From positions 1 through 64,000 of the forward strand of contig CAIKWE010000031.1 of the NCBI GenBank assembly GCA_903831085.1: DNA of 64,000 bases, in the 5' to 3' direction. Of the stretch, positions 52,178 through 61,157 are shown in pieces (position 1 is the first letter of the stretch; the number at the start of each line of letters is the position of its first letter). Origin of the DNA: an uncultured Verrucomicrobiota bacterium (lineage in GTDB: Bacteria > Verrucomicrobiota > Kiritimatiellia > Kiritimatiellales > Tichowtungiaceae). Position numbers and translations under genes: made by a program. The notes beneath the pieces are model-generated. The model searched no databases. It saw nothing but the letters and a program-made list of their open reading frames with translations, and had not been told where the DNA came from.

Positions 52178-55100
52178 TTACAACGACAGCAGTTCCTGAA
52201 CATCGTTCCAGTTGAGCGCCTGCATGAACGCCCCCTCTTTTTCGAGCGTGGCGTTGATGACGCCCTGTTTGCGCTGCTGCATCTGCAAAACTTTTTCTTC
52301 GACCGTGTCTTTGGTGATGAGCTTGACGCTGTAAACGGTGTTTTTCTGCCCGATACGGTGGGCGCGGTCGGTCGCCTGATCTTCCACCGCCGGATTCCAC
52401 CACGGGTCGTAGTGGATCACCATGTCGGCACCGGTCAGGTTGAGTCCGCTTCCGCCCGCTTTGAGGCTGATGAGGAAAACCGGTATGGAGCGGTCGGTGT
52501 TGAACTCTCTCACCATCGCCTGCCGGTTTTTCGTGGCGCCGTCGAGATAGCAGTATTTCAGTTCCCGTGCTTCGAGCTCCCGCCGCAGAATAGCGAGCAT
52601 CGAGGTGAACTGGCTGAAGACGAGAATGCGGTGGCGCGCGTCGAGCGCTTCATCGACCAGTTCGAAAAAGAGTTCCATTTTAGCGGACGGGAATTCGCTC
52701 TTGAGGTTCGGCAGTTTGAGCAGGTCGAGATGACAGCAGGTCTGACGCAGGCGAAGCAGTGTTTTGAATATCTGCATGCGTGAACGGTTGAAGCCCTGCG
52801 CCTCGACCATATCCGCGATTTTCCGTTTCGAGCTTTCCAGCAGCTCTTTGTAAACCATGTATTGGTCTTTGCTGAGCGAGCTGTGCGCGACACGCTGAAT
52901 TTTTTCTGGCAGATCTTTGGCCACTTCGCGTTTGAGGCGGCGCAACAGGAATGGATGCAGTTTGCGGCGCAGCTTCATCTGCGCCAGCTCGCCGTCGGGC
53001 CCGCCGCGGCTGATCGGCTGTTCGTAGTGCTCACGAAACGCTTTGTGGTTGCTGAGATAGCCCGGCATCAGAAAGTCCATGATCGACCAGAGATCCGCGA
53101 CGCTGTTTTCGATCGGCGTGCCGGTGAGCACGAGCTTGTGCTGCGCGCGGATTTTTTTAGCAGCGACGGCGTTTTGCGTCGAACGATTTTTAATGTGCTG
53201 CGCCTCGTCAAGCACGGCAATGGCGAATTCGTATTCCAGATATTTTTCGATGTCGCGGCGCAGCAACGCGTAGGAAGTGATGATCAGATCGCTTTCGCCG
53301 ACTTTTTCCCAATGCTCATGGCGATCCACTCCGTGCAGTTTTAAAACGCGCAGGCCGGGCGTGAACCTTTCAGCCTCCTCGGCCCAGTTATCGACCAGGC
53401 TGGTCGGACAGACGATAAGCGACGGCTTGCCGCGAGCTTTTTCGTTCCGCCGCTCCAGTTGAAGCCAGACGAGAGCCTGCAGGGTTTTTCCCAGCCCCAT
53501 TTCGTCGGCGAGAATTCCGCAGAAGCCGCTTTGTTCGAGGTAGCGCAGCCAATAAACGCCGTCCTTCTGGTAGGAGCGCAGGGTTTCTTCAAGTTTCGCG
53601 CCGATCGGTTCCGGCTCGATTTTCGCATCACGGTTCTGCTTCTTCGCCTTATTAAGCCAGTCGGGCGACGCTTCAACGTCCACGCCGTCGAGCGAATGAA
53701 GCGATGACTGAACGTAGGCGGCGTAAATGTCGTTCATGCGAAAGGTTCCCGCCGCGCCGCCCGCGCCGAAAGCGCAGTCGCTGAAAACCTCGCGCGCGGT
53801 TTCAATGGCGTCGATGTCGAGCAGGATGGTGCGCCCGTCCTTTTCGACGAACGCCTCGCCCATGTTCAGCGCGCGCTGGATTTCGCTTTCGCTCAGGCTC
53901 TGCCCGGCGCTGTTTTCGTAGGCGTAGCCGACATCAAAAAATCCGCCGCCGGGCGCTTCGTTGATGCGGATGACCGGCGTGGTGAATTCCGCCTCTTCCA
54001 TAAACGGCGCGACGCGCCCTTCCAGTTCGACGCGCCAGCCGAAGCGGCGCAGGCGCGGAATGGCGCCGCCGAGAAAGTTCAGCACCTCGCGCTGGCCGAC
54101 GATGGAGGTGAGCAGGTCGCCGCGGTGTCCGCGCAGTCCGGTCGGCGCGAGTTTTTCCAGCGCCTGCTTTTCGGCTTCCGGATTGCGCACGCGGTATTCC
54201 AGAATGTCCTCGGACGAAGGAATGGCGAACCCGCCCGCGGCTTCCTCGCGGCATGCAACGAGAATGGTGTCGCCGTACTCGGCGTAAAGTTTCGCGGCGA
54301 GCGAGGCGCGGCTGCCGCTGACAACCAGACGGAAATGCGGTTCGGCCGGTGCCAGCGTGAAGAGGTCGGCCGAAACATCCGTGTCCACATGGATGAGGTT
54401 TCCAAGGGTTGGAAGTTCCTGATTGAGGAAGTGCGGCACGGCGGGACGCAGAATGCGCGTGGGCTGATGGTAGATGCTCCGCAGCGGCGCGGGCAGCAGC
54501 TCGTCCAGTTTGCGGAATGTGTTGCGCGCAAAGGCCCAGCCTTCGCGCGGGCCGATGATGAACAGAGGCGCTCCGTTGCGTCCCGGCAGTTCGGCGTGCA
54601 TGGAGAGGTTGATTTCGCCGCTCGCTTCGTCGAGTTCGATGTGCAGGCGAGTGCCGATGGTTTCCGGCAGAACCGCGAGCGGAGCCTCCTCTCCGTCTTC
54701 ATAGAGCGGTTTGTTGACGCAAAGTTGGAGCAGATTGATGAAGTCGGCCTCGCCGGCGACCAGCCGACCGCGGGCAGGTCCTTCGCAGATATCTTCGAGC
54801 ACGAACAGCAGGTTTTCATCGCGCGGCGTGAATGAAAGCGGAAGATCGGATGGAACATCGTTGAGTGGAATATTCCGTCCGTTGTAACAGGCAAAACAGC
54901 GCATCGGAAAGCGTCCGCCGCGCGCCTGTTCGCGCCAGTTCTGTTCGAGCACGATCCGCAGAACGGCGGAGGTTCCCTTGGGGTGTCCGGCCGGAACGCG
55001 GGCAATGTATTTGGATTCGTCGAGGTGGCGGATGCGCTCGGCGCGTTTTTTTTCTTTGTTCGCTTTTTCCTGCCGCTGCGGATCGCTGTACTGTTTGATC

Positions 55101-55369
55101 GCTTCGAGCCCTAAAGCGACCAGATGGCTGCATATGAGACCGCGCTCCTGATTGTCGCGGCACGGGCAGTGGTTGTCGACCAGGCCGTCCGGGAGGATTT
55201 CAAATTTCGTGCGCATCCCGCGGATGCCGACGGCCAGTTCGCCGGAGATCATCGGATGGTCGTATTCGACTTTTTCGACCAGTCCCCGCTCGAACAGCAG
55301 TTTCCCGTCGCGGAAAGATTTCCAGCCGGCCCAGTCCTGCAGAATTTTCTGTGTAAACGGTAATGCCAT
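52178..55369 (-). CDS. SNF2-family helicase with SWIM zinc finger
   Basis: About 1063 residues. N-terminal SWIM finger at ~65-80 (NHCPCRDNQERGLICSH), a long bacterial SNF2-associated region, then the motor: LADEMGLGKTLQALVWLQL (Walker A), IAVLDEAQHIKNRST, KLVLTGTPIENSVADLWSIMDFLMPGYLS, and the second lobe FLISLKAGGSGLNLTGADMVIHYDPWWNPAVEDQATDRAHRIGQ. A DNA translocase/remodeller. The start is unsure: ATG 55405 (MDHIFPMIGNG) or ATG 55369 (MALPFTQKIL); a palindrome lies between them. Confidence 0.92.
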   Translation of the reverse strand: MALPFTQKILQDWAGWKSFRDGKLLFERGLVEKVEYDHPMISGELAVGIRGMRTKFEILPDGLVDNHCPCRDNQERGLICSHLVALGLEAIKQYSDPQRQEKANKEKKRAERIRHLDESKYIARVPAGHPKGTSAVLRIVLEQNWREQARGGRFPMRCFACYNGRNIPLNDVPSDLPLSFTPRDENLLFVLEDICEGPARGRLVAGEADFINLLQLCVNKPLYEDGEEAPLAVLPETIGTRLHIELDEASGEINLSMHAELPGRNGAPLFIIGPREGWAFARNTFRKLDELLPAPLRSIYHQPTRILRPAVPHFLNQELPTLGNLIHVDTDVSADLFTLAPAEPHFRLVVSGSRASLAAKLYAEYGDTILVACREEAAGGFAIPSSEDILEYRVRNPEAEKQALEKLAPTGLRGHRGDLLTSIVGQREVLNFLGGAIPRLRRFGWRVELEGRVAPFMEEAEFTTPVIRINEAPGGGFFDVGYAYENSAGQSLSESEIQRALNMGEAFVEKDGRTILLDIDAIETAREVFSDCAFGAGGAAGTFRMNDIYAAYVQSSLHSLDGVDVEASPDWLNKAKKQNRDAKIEPEPIGAKLEETLRSYQKDGVYWLRYLEQSGFCGILADEMGLGKTLQALVWLQLERRNEKARGKPSLIVCPTSLVDNWAEEAERFTPGLRVLKLHGVDRHEHWEKVGESDLIITSYALLRRDIEKYLEYEFAIAVLDEAQHIKNRSTQNAVAAKKIRAQHKLVLTGTPIENSVADLWSIMDFLMPGYLSNHKAFREHYEQPISRGGPDGELAQMKLRRKLHPFLLRRLKREVAKDLPEKIQRVAHSSLSKDQYMVYKELLESSKRKIADMVEAQGFNRSRMQIFKTLLRLRQTCCHLDLLKLPNLKSEFPSAKMELFFELVDEALDARHRILVFSQFTSMLAILRRELEARELKYCYLDGATKNRQAMVREFNTDRSIPVFLISLKAGGSGLNLTGADMVIHYDPWWNPAVEDQATDRAHRIGQKNTVYSVKLITKDTVEEKVLQMQQRKQGVINATLEKEGAFMQALNWNDVQELLSL
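54400..54414. repeat. TTCCAA-N3-TTGGAA palindrome (perfect)
   Basis: TTCCAA-GGG-TTGGAA in the SNF2 gene; minus-strand reading L-P-T-L-G-N. Confidence 0.85.
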
Positions 55370-55377
55370 TGCCCCAT

Positions 55378-55454
55378 TTCCAATCATTGGAAAAATGTGA
55401 TCCATTCTTTCCAAATGCAGGAAAATAGCGAGTCGAAATTTCCACTGCCTGGGA
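55378..55454. repeat. Three palindromes at exact 31-bp intervals before the SNF2 gene
   Basis: Perfect TTCCAA-TCA-TTGGAA (55378), TTCCAA-ATG-CAGGAA (55409) and decayed TTCCAC-TGC-CTGGGA (55440). They fill the gap between the Ldh2 stop and the SNF2 start. Confidence 0.82.
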
Positions 55455-55456
55455 AA

Positions 55457-56569
55457 TTATTCGAAGGAAAAGCGATGCTGTGTGAGGTTCTGTTCGTCGC
55501 GCATGACGAGGAGCTGCTTCTGGAGAACCGGGTCTACGGGAACGCCTTTGTCTTTGCGTTCGAGCCACGTGAGGTGCTCTTTTTCGCCGCAGGTGTAGAT
55601 GCGTTCGGCGCCCGGCGCTTTTTCGGAGGCGCGCAGTTCGCGCAGAATATCACCGGCGGTTTTTTTGAAGGCGGCAAGGTCGCAGAAGTGTTCGATATCA
55701 ATGGCCATGAAAAAGTGGCCGATTCCGTAGGGCTGCGGTTTGCCGTTTTCATCAAGCCCGCTGAGCTGTTTCAGGAAAGCTCCCTGCTGGAGCGTTGCGG
55801 AAAGCAGTTCGACGACGGTGGCGAAGCCGTAGCCTTTGTAGCCGCCACCTTCTTCGCCGATGCCGCCAAGCGGGGTGAGCGCGGCTTCGCCGCTGACGAG
55901 ATCCTTGAGAATCTGCGCCGAATCCGTTTTGGTTTTTCCGTCGCGGCCGATGACAAGCCCAGGCGGGCAGTCGCGCCCCTCGCGTTCGTACTGCTCGATC
56001 TTCCCGCGCTGAGTGATCGAGGTGGCGTAGTCGTTGGTGAAGGGAAAATCCTCATCAGTCGGAATGCCGAAGACCAGCGGGTTGGTGCCGAGCATGTTTT
56101 CGACGCCGAAGGTGGGGGCGATGGAGGGGCGCGCGTTGGTTCCGGTCAGTCCGATCATGCCAGCGCGACAGGCCATCATGGGATAATAAGCCGCGAAGCC
56201 GTAATGGGTGGAATTGCGGGCGACCACCATGCCGAGGCCGTAGGTGCGCGCTTTTTCGATGGCCATTTCCATGCAACGTTTGCCGATGACCATGCCCATG
56301 CCGTGGTGACCGTCGACAACGACTGTGGCTGCTATGTCTCGAACGATTTCAAACTGCGTAACAGGCTGCTGGATTTTATCTTTCACGATGCGGTCGTAGT
56401 AGATGGGTTTGAGGCGGCCGACGCCGTGGGAGTCGATTCCGCGTTTGTCGGAGGTGATCAGCACGTCGGCGCAGACGCGGGCGTCTTTTTCCGGAACGCC
56501 AAGGGCTTTGAAAACATCCGCCATGAAGGCTTCCAGCCGATCGAAGGGTATCCATTTCGTTTGCGGCAT
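55457..56569 (-). CDS. Malate/L-lactate dehydrogenase family (Ldh2) oxidoreductase
   Basis: 370 residues of the non-Rossmann Ldh2 fold. VFKALGVPEKDARVCADVLITSDKRGIDSHGVGRL (catalytic Asp-Ser-His-Gly), VVDGHHGMGMVIGKRCMEMAIEKA, VARNSTHYGFAAYYPMMA, GTNPLVFGIPT and GGYKGYGFATVVELLS. Acts on a 2-hydroxy acid with NAD(P); the exact substrate (malate, lactate, sulfolactate, ureidoglycolate) is open. Stands 4 bp after the glycosyltransferase gene. Confidence 0.9.
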   Translation of the reverse strand: MPQTKWIPFDRLEAFMADVFKALGVPEKDARVCADVLITSDKRGIDSHGVGRLKPIYYDRIVKDKIQQPVTQFEIVRDIAATVVVDGHHGMGMVIGKRCMEMAIEKARTYGLGMVVARNSTHYGFAAYYPMMACRAGMIGLTGTNARPSIAPTFGVENMLGTNPLVFGIPTDEDFPFTNDYATSITQRGKIEQYEREGRDCPPGLVIGRDGKTKTDSAQILKDLVSGEAALTPLGGIGEEGGGYKGYGFATVVELLSATLQQGAFLKQLSGLDENGKPQPYGIGHFFMAIDIEHFCDLAAFKKTAGDILRELRASEKAPGAERIYTCGEKEHLTWLERKDKGVPVDPVLQKQLLVMRDEQNLTQHRFSFE

Positions 56570-56573
56570 GCGT

Positions 56574-57779
56574 TTATCCTTCCACCACGGATTGGATTAT
56601 TTTTCCGAACCGGCGCAGACCTTCCTCGAGCGTGTATTTGCGCTCCACGAGTTCGCGGGCGCTCCGGGCCATGCGGGCGCTCAGGTTGCGGTCCGTGAGC
56701 AGCCATTCGACGCTGCGGGTGAAGAGCTCGGGCGTATCGGCAACCAGACAGTTGACGCCCGTTTGCGCGTCGATCCCCGCCATCCCCAGCGAGGTGGAGA
56801 CCACGGGCAGTCCGGCCGCCATGGCTTCCAGAACTTTCAGGCGCATGCCGGAGCCGAGACGCACCGGAGAAACAAAAACACGCGCGCGGTTGCGGTAGGG
56901 CCGCAGGTCTTTGACCGCGCCAGTGACGATAATCCGTTTGTCTTTGCGGGCCAGCCTGAGGACATTCTGTCGCGGGCTTGAACCAACGATATAAAATTTG
57001 ACTTCGGGGTGGCGTTCGCGGAGTTGCGGCCAGACATGGTGATAGAACCATTCCACACTGTCTTCGTTGGCGGGGTCGTCCATAAATCCGGTGAGCAGGA
57101 CGATCGGCTCTTTCGGAACGGGCGGATGTTGCTGTAGATATTCCACATCGATGCCGGAGGGCACGACGGTGACGGCGAGATCCTGCGCGTAGTACTGCAT
57201 GGTGAAGCGGTCTTCTGGAGTGAGGACAAAAATGCGGTCGGCGCTTCGGTACATGTTGAATTCGTATTTTTGAAGTCCGCGCAACTGGGGAATGCTTTTC
57301 AGGTGCAGTTTCAAACGGACTTCACCCAAATCTGAGTATTTCTCATAAGAGGCGGTGACACATCGGTGACAGGAAATGATCTTGTGAACGGCCGACAGGT
57401 AGGGATTTTTATGCAGGTATGGTCCCATTTCTGAAAATTCGGCGATAACTAGATCATATTTCCCTTGTTCGGCCACTTCCCCGACCGCTTTCATCATTTC
57501 CGCGGAATAGCATTTCCAGAAGGCCGCCGGGCGGCTTAATGAAAGATAGTCGTGAAAGGCGCGGACAAAAATATTCCGTTCGGGGTGCGGCAGCGTGTGC
57601 AGGCCGATCAACAGCGGCCGCAGGGAGTCCAGCTCTTCTTTTTTCTCATTCTGAATGAAGGTCAGCAAGCCGACCCGATGTCCCTGTTCGGACAAGTAGC
57701 GGATGCGCTGATAAATAATCCGGTGGCCGCCGGCGACTTCGGCGTGAGGGAGTTTGTTGGTGAGGAAAAGTATTTTCAT
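56574..57779 (-). CDS. Family 4-like glycosyltransferase
   Basis: 401 residues, GT-B fold. N-terminal MKILFLTNKLPHAEVAGGHRIIYQRIRYLSEQGH; C-terminal domain with VPSGIDVEYLQQ, GFMDDPANEDSVEWF, RVFVSPVRLGSGMRLKVLEAMAAGLPVVSTSLGMAGID, the nucleotide-sugar motif with Glu in KVLEAMA. Resembles the sugar transferases linked with exopolysaccharide/exosortase clusters, though none is in the window. Acceptor unknown. Confidence 0.9.
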   Translation of the reverse strand: MKILFLTNKLPHAEVAGGHRIIYQRIRYLSEQGHRVGLLTFIQNEKKEELDSLRPLLIGLHTLPHPERNIFVRAFHDYLSLSRPAAFWKCYSAEMMKAVGEVAEQGKYDLVIAEFSEMGPYLHKNPYLSAVHKIISCHRCVTASYEKYSDLGEVRLKLHLKSIPQLRGLQKYEFNMYRSADRIFVLTPEDRFTMQYYAQDLAVTVVPSGIDVEYLQQHPPVPKEPIVLLTGFMDDPANEDSVEWFYHHVWPQLRERHPEVKFYIVGSSPRQNVLRLARKDKRIIVTGAVKDLRPYRNRARVFVSPVRLGSGMRLKVLEAMAAGLPVVSTSLGMAGIDAQTGVNCLVADTPELFTRSVEWLLTDRNLSARMARSARELVERKYTLEEGLRRFGKIIQSVVEG

Positions 57780-57792
57780 GACCGCGGCGGTT

Positions 57793-58032
57793 TCAGTAGA
57801 GCTCCTGCACCAGTTCCATGAATTCTTCAGGAGAATAATCGCTCAGCCTCCGCCCGGAGGCGCTAACGGCTTCGTCGATCCGGCGGCAGATTTTCTGCAA
57901 CGCTTCGTGGGTTTCGCCGGAGCCCATAAGCACGTGATATTCGTCCGCCTGTGTGATTCGGATATGCCCGGCTTCACCGTCGAATCCGACGCCCAGCAAT
58001 CCAACAATCCGGCTCTGTCCGGTCTCGCTCAT
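57793..58032 (-). CDS. Small hypothetical protein
   Basis: 79 residues: MSETGQSRIVGLLGVGFDGEAGHIRITQADEYHVLMGSGE, then two helices ending EEFMELVQELY. No family recognised. A soluble alpha/beta sequence with plausible codon use. Heads the tight run small protein-glycosyltransferase-Ldh2 (13-bp gap). Confidence 0.65.
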   Translation of the reverse strand: MSETGQSRIVGLLGVGFDGEAGHIRITQADEYHVLMGSGETHEALQKICRRIDEAVSASGRRLSDYSPEEFMELVQELY

Positions 58033-58092
58033 CTCTTTTTATCTGTTCCCTCTTGCACTCGGTGAAAATCTCTGGCTTATTTCCCGTTCTTC

Positions 58093-58166
58093 TGCCCGAT
58101 TGTGTAATGGTAGCACAGCAGACTCTGAATCTGCTTGTCTAGGTTCAAATCCTAGTCGGGCAACCA
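58093..58166 (+). tRNA. tRNA-Gln (CTG)
   Basis: Acceptor TGCCCGA/TCGGGCA, anticodon stem GCAGA/TCTGC with loop CTCTGAA (anticodon CTG), T-arm TAGGTTCAAATCCTA, encoded ACCA. Confidence 0.95.
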
Positions 58167-58174
58167 GTTTTCCT

Positions 58175-59269
58175 TTACGAAACCCGGATGGGCATCAGCA
58201 CGTACAGGAAAGGCACGCTGGTTTTTATCACGCCCGGGCTCAGCTCGTCCGACAGCTCGAAAAAGATTTCGTCGGAATCCAGATGGCGGAGCGGTGCCAT
58301 CAGGAAGCCGGGATTAAACGCGATGGAAATCTCTTTTCCTTCGTATTTCACCGGAATCGTTTCGCGGGCTTCACCGATTTCCGGACTGTTCGTGACCAAC
58401 TCCAGTTTATTTTTTCCGAAGGTCAGGCGAACGGAGGCCGTCTGGTCGTCTGTGAGCAGCGATACGCGGCGGACGGCATTCAGGATTGTTTCACGATCAA
58501 TCGCCACGCGCTCTTCGCACTGCGAAGGAATCACCTGCTGGAAGTTCGGATAGGTTCCTTCGATCAATTTGGAGATGATCAGAATCCGGTCGAAGTCGAA
58601 CGCGATTTGTGTTGCTGCCACACGGATGCGTAAAACCCCTTCGTCACCAAGTGTCTTGATCAGCTCATTCAGTGTTTTGGTGGGGACGACCAGGCTGGCT
58701 TCGGCATCTTCAGAAAATTCCACCTCCTGCTCAACCAGGGCAAGGCGGCGGCCATCCGTTGCGACGACGGTGAGTTTTTCATCTTTAAAACTAAGCAGCG
58801 CGCCGTTGAGTATGTAGCGGGTTTCATCTGTCGATGCGGCATAACCCACTTTCTGGAGCATGTCTTTAAAAACGTCCTGATCGATGGTATAAACATTTCC
58901 TTCTTCAAATTCGGGAAGCGGCGGAAAATCTTCTTCCGGCAGGCCGACCAGTTTAAAAAATGACGGGCCGCAACGAATGGTTGCCACATCTTTTGCATCC
59001 ACTTCAATTTCAACGGACCCGCCTGGAAGCTCCCGGCAGATACTGAAAAACCGGCGGGCCGGCAGTGTGGTTCCGCCTTTTTCTTTGATTTCGGCGGCGG
59101 CGGCGGTTTTAACGCACACTTCCATGTCGGTTGTCGTTAATGAAACCGTGTCTCCTTCGGCCTTCAGAAGAACGTTGGATAAAATAGGAAGCGTGCTGCG
59201 CTGTCCAACGATCGACTGAACTTTTTGAAGAGCCTCAAGCAGAACATCTTTTTCGATTGTGAGTTTCAT
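58175..59269 (-). CDS. dnaN: DNA polymerase III sliding clamp (beta subunit)
   Basis: 364 residues, three clamp folds. MKLTIEKDVLLEALQKVQSIVGQRSTLPILSNVLLKAEGD, LPARRFFSICRELPGG, ATDGRRLALVEQEVEF, and the C-terminal LYVLMPIRVS. ATG 59269 with GAGGGG 5 bp upstream is preferred to GTG 59275. Downstream of dnaA in the same direction, separated by an AT-rich 240-bp gap. Confidence 0.96.
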   Translation of the reverse strand: MKLTIEKDVLLEALQKVQSIVGQRSTLPILSNVLLKAEGDTVSLTTTDMEVCVKTAAAAEIKEKGGTTLPARRFFSICRELPGGSVEIEVDAKDVATIRCGPSFFKLVGLPEEDFPPLPEFEEGNVYTIDQDVFKDMLQKVGYAASTDETRYILNGALLSFKDEKLTVVATDGRRLALVEQEVEFSEDAEASLVVPTKTLNELIKTLGDEGVLRIRVAATQIAFDFDRILIISKLIEGTYPNFQQVIPSQCEERVAIDRETILNAVRRVSLLTDDQTASVRLTFGKNKLELVTNSPEIGEARETIPVKYEGKEISIAFNPGFLMAPLRHLDSDEIFFELSDELSPGVIKTSVPFLYVLMPIRVS

Positions 59270-59508
59270 TAACACCCCTCCGAATGAATAGAGTTATAAA
59301 TTTATATAAACCGTCTTATTATTACTACTGTAAATAGACTCACCAGTCAGCCTATTTTTCTTTTCAACACCATCTCATTACCGCACTTAGCATTGTGAAT
59401 ATCTCTGTTGAAAAATCGAGCGCAACCCCGCCTGATTTTCAGCAACCTGAAGTTATTGTTTTTATACCCAGCTTATCCACAGGATGATATGAAGGTTATT
59501 CAAAGCGT
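59270..59508. promoter_or_regulatory. Candidate replication origin between dnaA and dnaN
   Basis: 239 bp, AT-rich. A perfect DnaA box TTATCCACA at 59473-59481, near-boxes TTATTCAAA (59496), TGTGAATAT (59394, reverse) and TTTTCAACA (59361), and an AT-rich stretch at 59285-59330 (AGTTATAAATTTATATAAA) suited to unwinding. Must also contain the dnaN promoter. Confidence 0.65.
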
Positions 59509-60867
59509 CTATCCGGCCTTTTGGGTGCTATGACCAACCCGCTGGCGCAGCAACGAAAGAGTCTGGCGGAGTTTTAGATCTTCGGTTTGTTTCCGCTCAA
59601 CCAGCTGACAGGCGTGCACGATGGTGGCGTGGTTGCGGCTGAAGGCGTCCCCGATCACCGGGAAGGACTGATTTGTCATCGTGCGGGCCAGATACATGGC
59701 AACCTGACGGGGCCAGGCGATATTCTGCGGACGCTTGGGTCCGACCAGGTCGCCCAGACGGATATCAAAGTGTTCCGCCACCGTTTTCTGAATGCTTTCG
59801 ATGCTGATCGCGTGTTTTTTCTCCTGATCCAGCGTGTCGCGCAGCAGATATTCCAGCTTGGAGCGGTCCACGGCCTGTCCCGTCAGCGAAACGTAGGACG
59901 CCACGCGGATCAAAGCCCCCTCCAGCCGGCGGATATTGGAGGAAATCCGTTCGGCGATGTAGAAGAGCAGGCTTTGGTCTATCGTTAGATTCAGCTGTTC
60001 GCATTTTTTGCGGAGAATCGCCACGCGGGTTTCAACGTCCGGGCTCTCCAGCTCGACCACCAGACCCCACTCAAAGCGCGACACCAGCCGCGGCGCCAGA
60101 CCCGCCAGTTCGCCGGCTGGCCGGTCGGAGGTCATTACGATCTGCTTATGGTTTTCAAAAATGGCGTTGAATGTGTGGAAAAACTCCTCCTGCATCTGAT
60201 CCTTGCCAGCCAGGAAATGGATATCATCGATCAACAGCGCGTCCACCGTTCGGTATTTCTTGCGGAACTTGGCCAGCGAGCGGGTTGTCAGCGCCTCGAT
60301 ATATTCATTAACGAAAGATTCGCAGGTGGTGTAGCACACCGTTCCGCGGGAATTCTTCGAATGGATGAAATTACCGATCGCCTGCATCAGATGGGTTTTA
60401 CCCAAACCGACATCGCCGTGAACGAAGAGCGGATTATAGGCCCGCGACGGTGACTGTGCCGATGCGATCGCGGCGGCGTGCGCAAACTGGTTCGATGGAC
60501 CGACTACAAACGCATCAAACGTGTAGTTTTTGTTGAGGTTTGTTTCCGCCGGTTTCTTGGAAGGAAGGATCGAATGGCGCTTCTCCCGTTTTTCTTCCGG
60601 TGGTTCGCCGAGCAGAGAATAGTCCACCACCAGTTCGATTTTCATTTCACTGCCGGAGATGGCGGTGAGCGCCTTCCGGATGAGCGGCAGGTAGTGCTCT
60701 TCCAGCCACGACTGGTAAAAATCATTGCCGACCACCAGGGTAACCTTGTTTTCCTCGACACTGCGGCACTGAATGACAGCGATCCACTTCTCGAAAATAT
60801 CCTTTGGCAGAGCCTCCTCCAGGTGACGGCAGGCCTCTTCCCAAAGCTTATCTTTATCTTTGCGCAT
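59509..60867 (-). CDS. dnaA: Chromosomal replication initiator DnaA
   Basis: About 452 residues. Domain I MRKDKDKLWEEACRHLEEALPKDIFEKWI; AAA+ domain with Walker A PLFVHGDVGLGKTHLMQAIG and Walker B DALLIDDIHFLAGK; sensor region FEWGLVVELESPD; domain IV with RPQNIAWPRQVAMYLARTMT and the signature SRNHATIVHAC, in which the usual RDHST reads RNHAT. ATG 60867 has TTTGGAA upstream; the GTG at 60885 would add MPIWNR. Confidence 0.95.
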   Translation of the reverse strand: MRKDKDKLWEEACRHLEEALPKDIFEKWIAVIQCRSVEENKVTLVVGNDFYQSWLEEHYLPLIRKALTAISGSEMKIELVVDYSLLGEPPEEKREKRHSILPSKKPAETNLNKNYTFDAFVVGPSNQFAHAAAIASAQSPSRAYNPLFVHGDVGLGKTHLMQAIGNFIHSKNSRGTVCYTTCESFVNEYIEALTTRSLAKFRKKYRTVDALLIDDIHFLAGKDQMQEEFFHTFNAIFENHKQIVMTSDRPAGELAGLAPRLVSRFEWGLVVELESPDVETRVAILRKKCEQLNLTIDQSLLFYIAERISSNIRRLEGALIRVASYVSLTGQAVDRSKLEYLLRDTLDQEKKHAISIESIQKTVAEHFDIRLGDLVGPKRPQNIAWPRQVAMYLARTMTNQSFPVIGDAFSRNHATIVHACQLVERKQTEDLKLRQTLSLLRQRVGHSTQKAG

Positions 60868-60909
60868 ACGGTTCCAAATCGGCACAGTTAAAAAATCATT
60901 AACAACCAG

Positions 60910-60950
60910 AGGGGAGATATCGACAAGTTATCAACAAGCGAATCTCCCCT
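60910..60950 (-). promoter_or_regulatory. Leader hairpin with DnaA-box-like loop upstream of dnaA
   Basis: AGGGGAGAT (60910-60918) and ATCTCCCCT (60942-60950) are perfect complements around a 23-nt loop that contains TTATCAACA (60928-60936). It lies 43 bp before the dnaA start and may serve autoregulation. Confidence 0.5.
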
Positions 60951-61157
60951 GCGCTTTCGCGACGTGGTGAAGCTATTAAACAACGCATAGGTGTCACAAG
61001 GGCAAAGCCGGAAGCAGTTGAAAAAAAAGCACCGCACACAAGATGTAGTTTGAAAAAAGAGATGCCACACAACATAGCATTCGAAGTTCGGAAAAATAAA
61101 AACTCATAATCTGCACGTTTTTTTTGTAAATAGGTTTCTAACAGAAGCTTTACGAAT

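Noticed and set aside
8917-55454. TTCCAA-N3-TTGGAA copies as transcription terminators
   Set aside because: The stem is only 6 bp with a 3-nt loop, AT-rich, without consistent T-tracts, and most copies lie inside genes.
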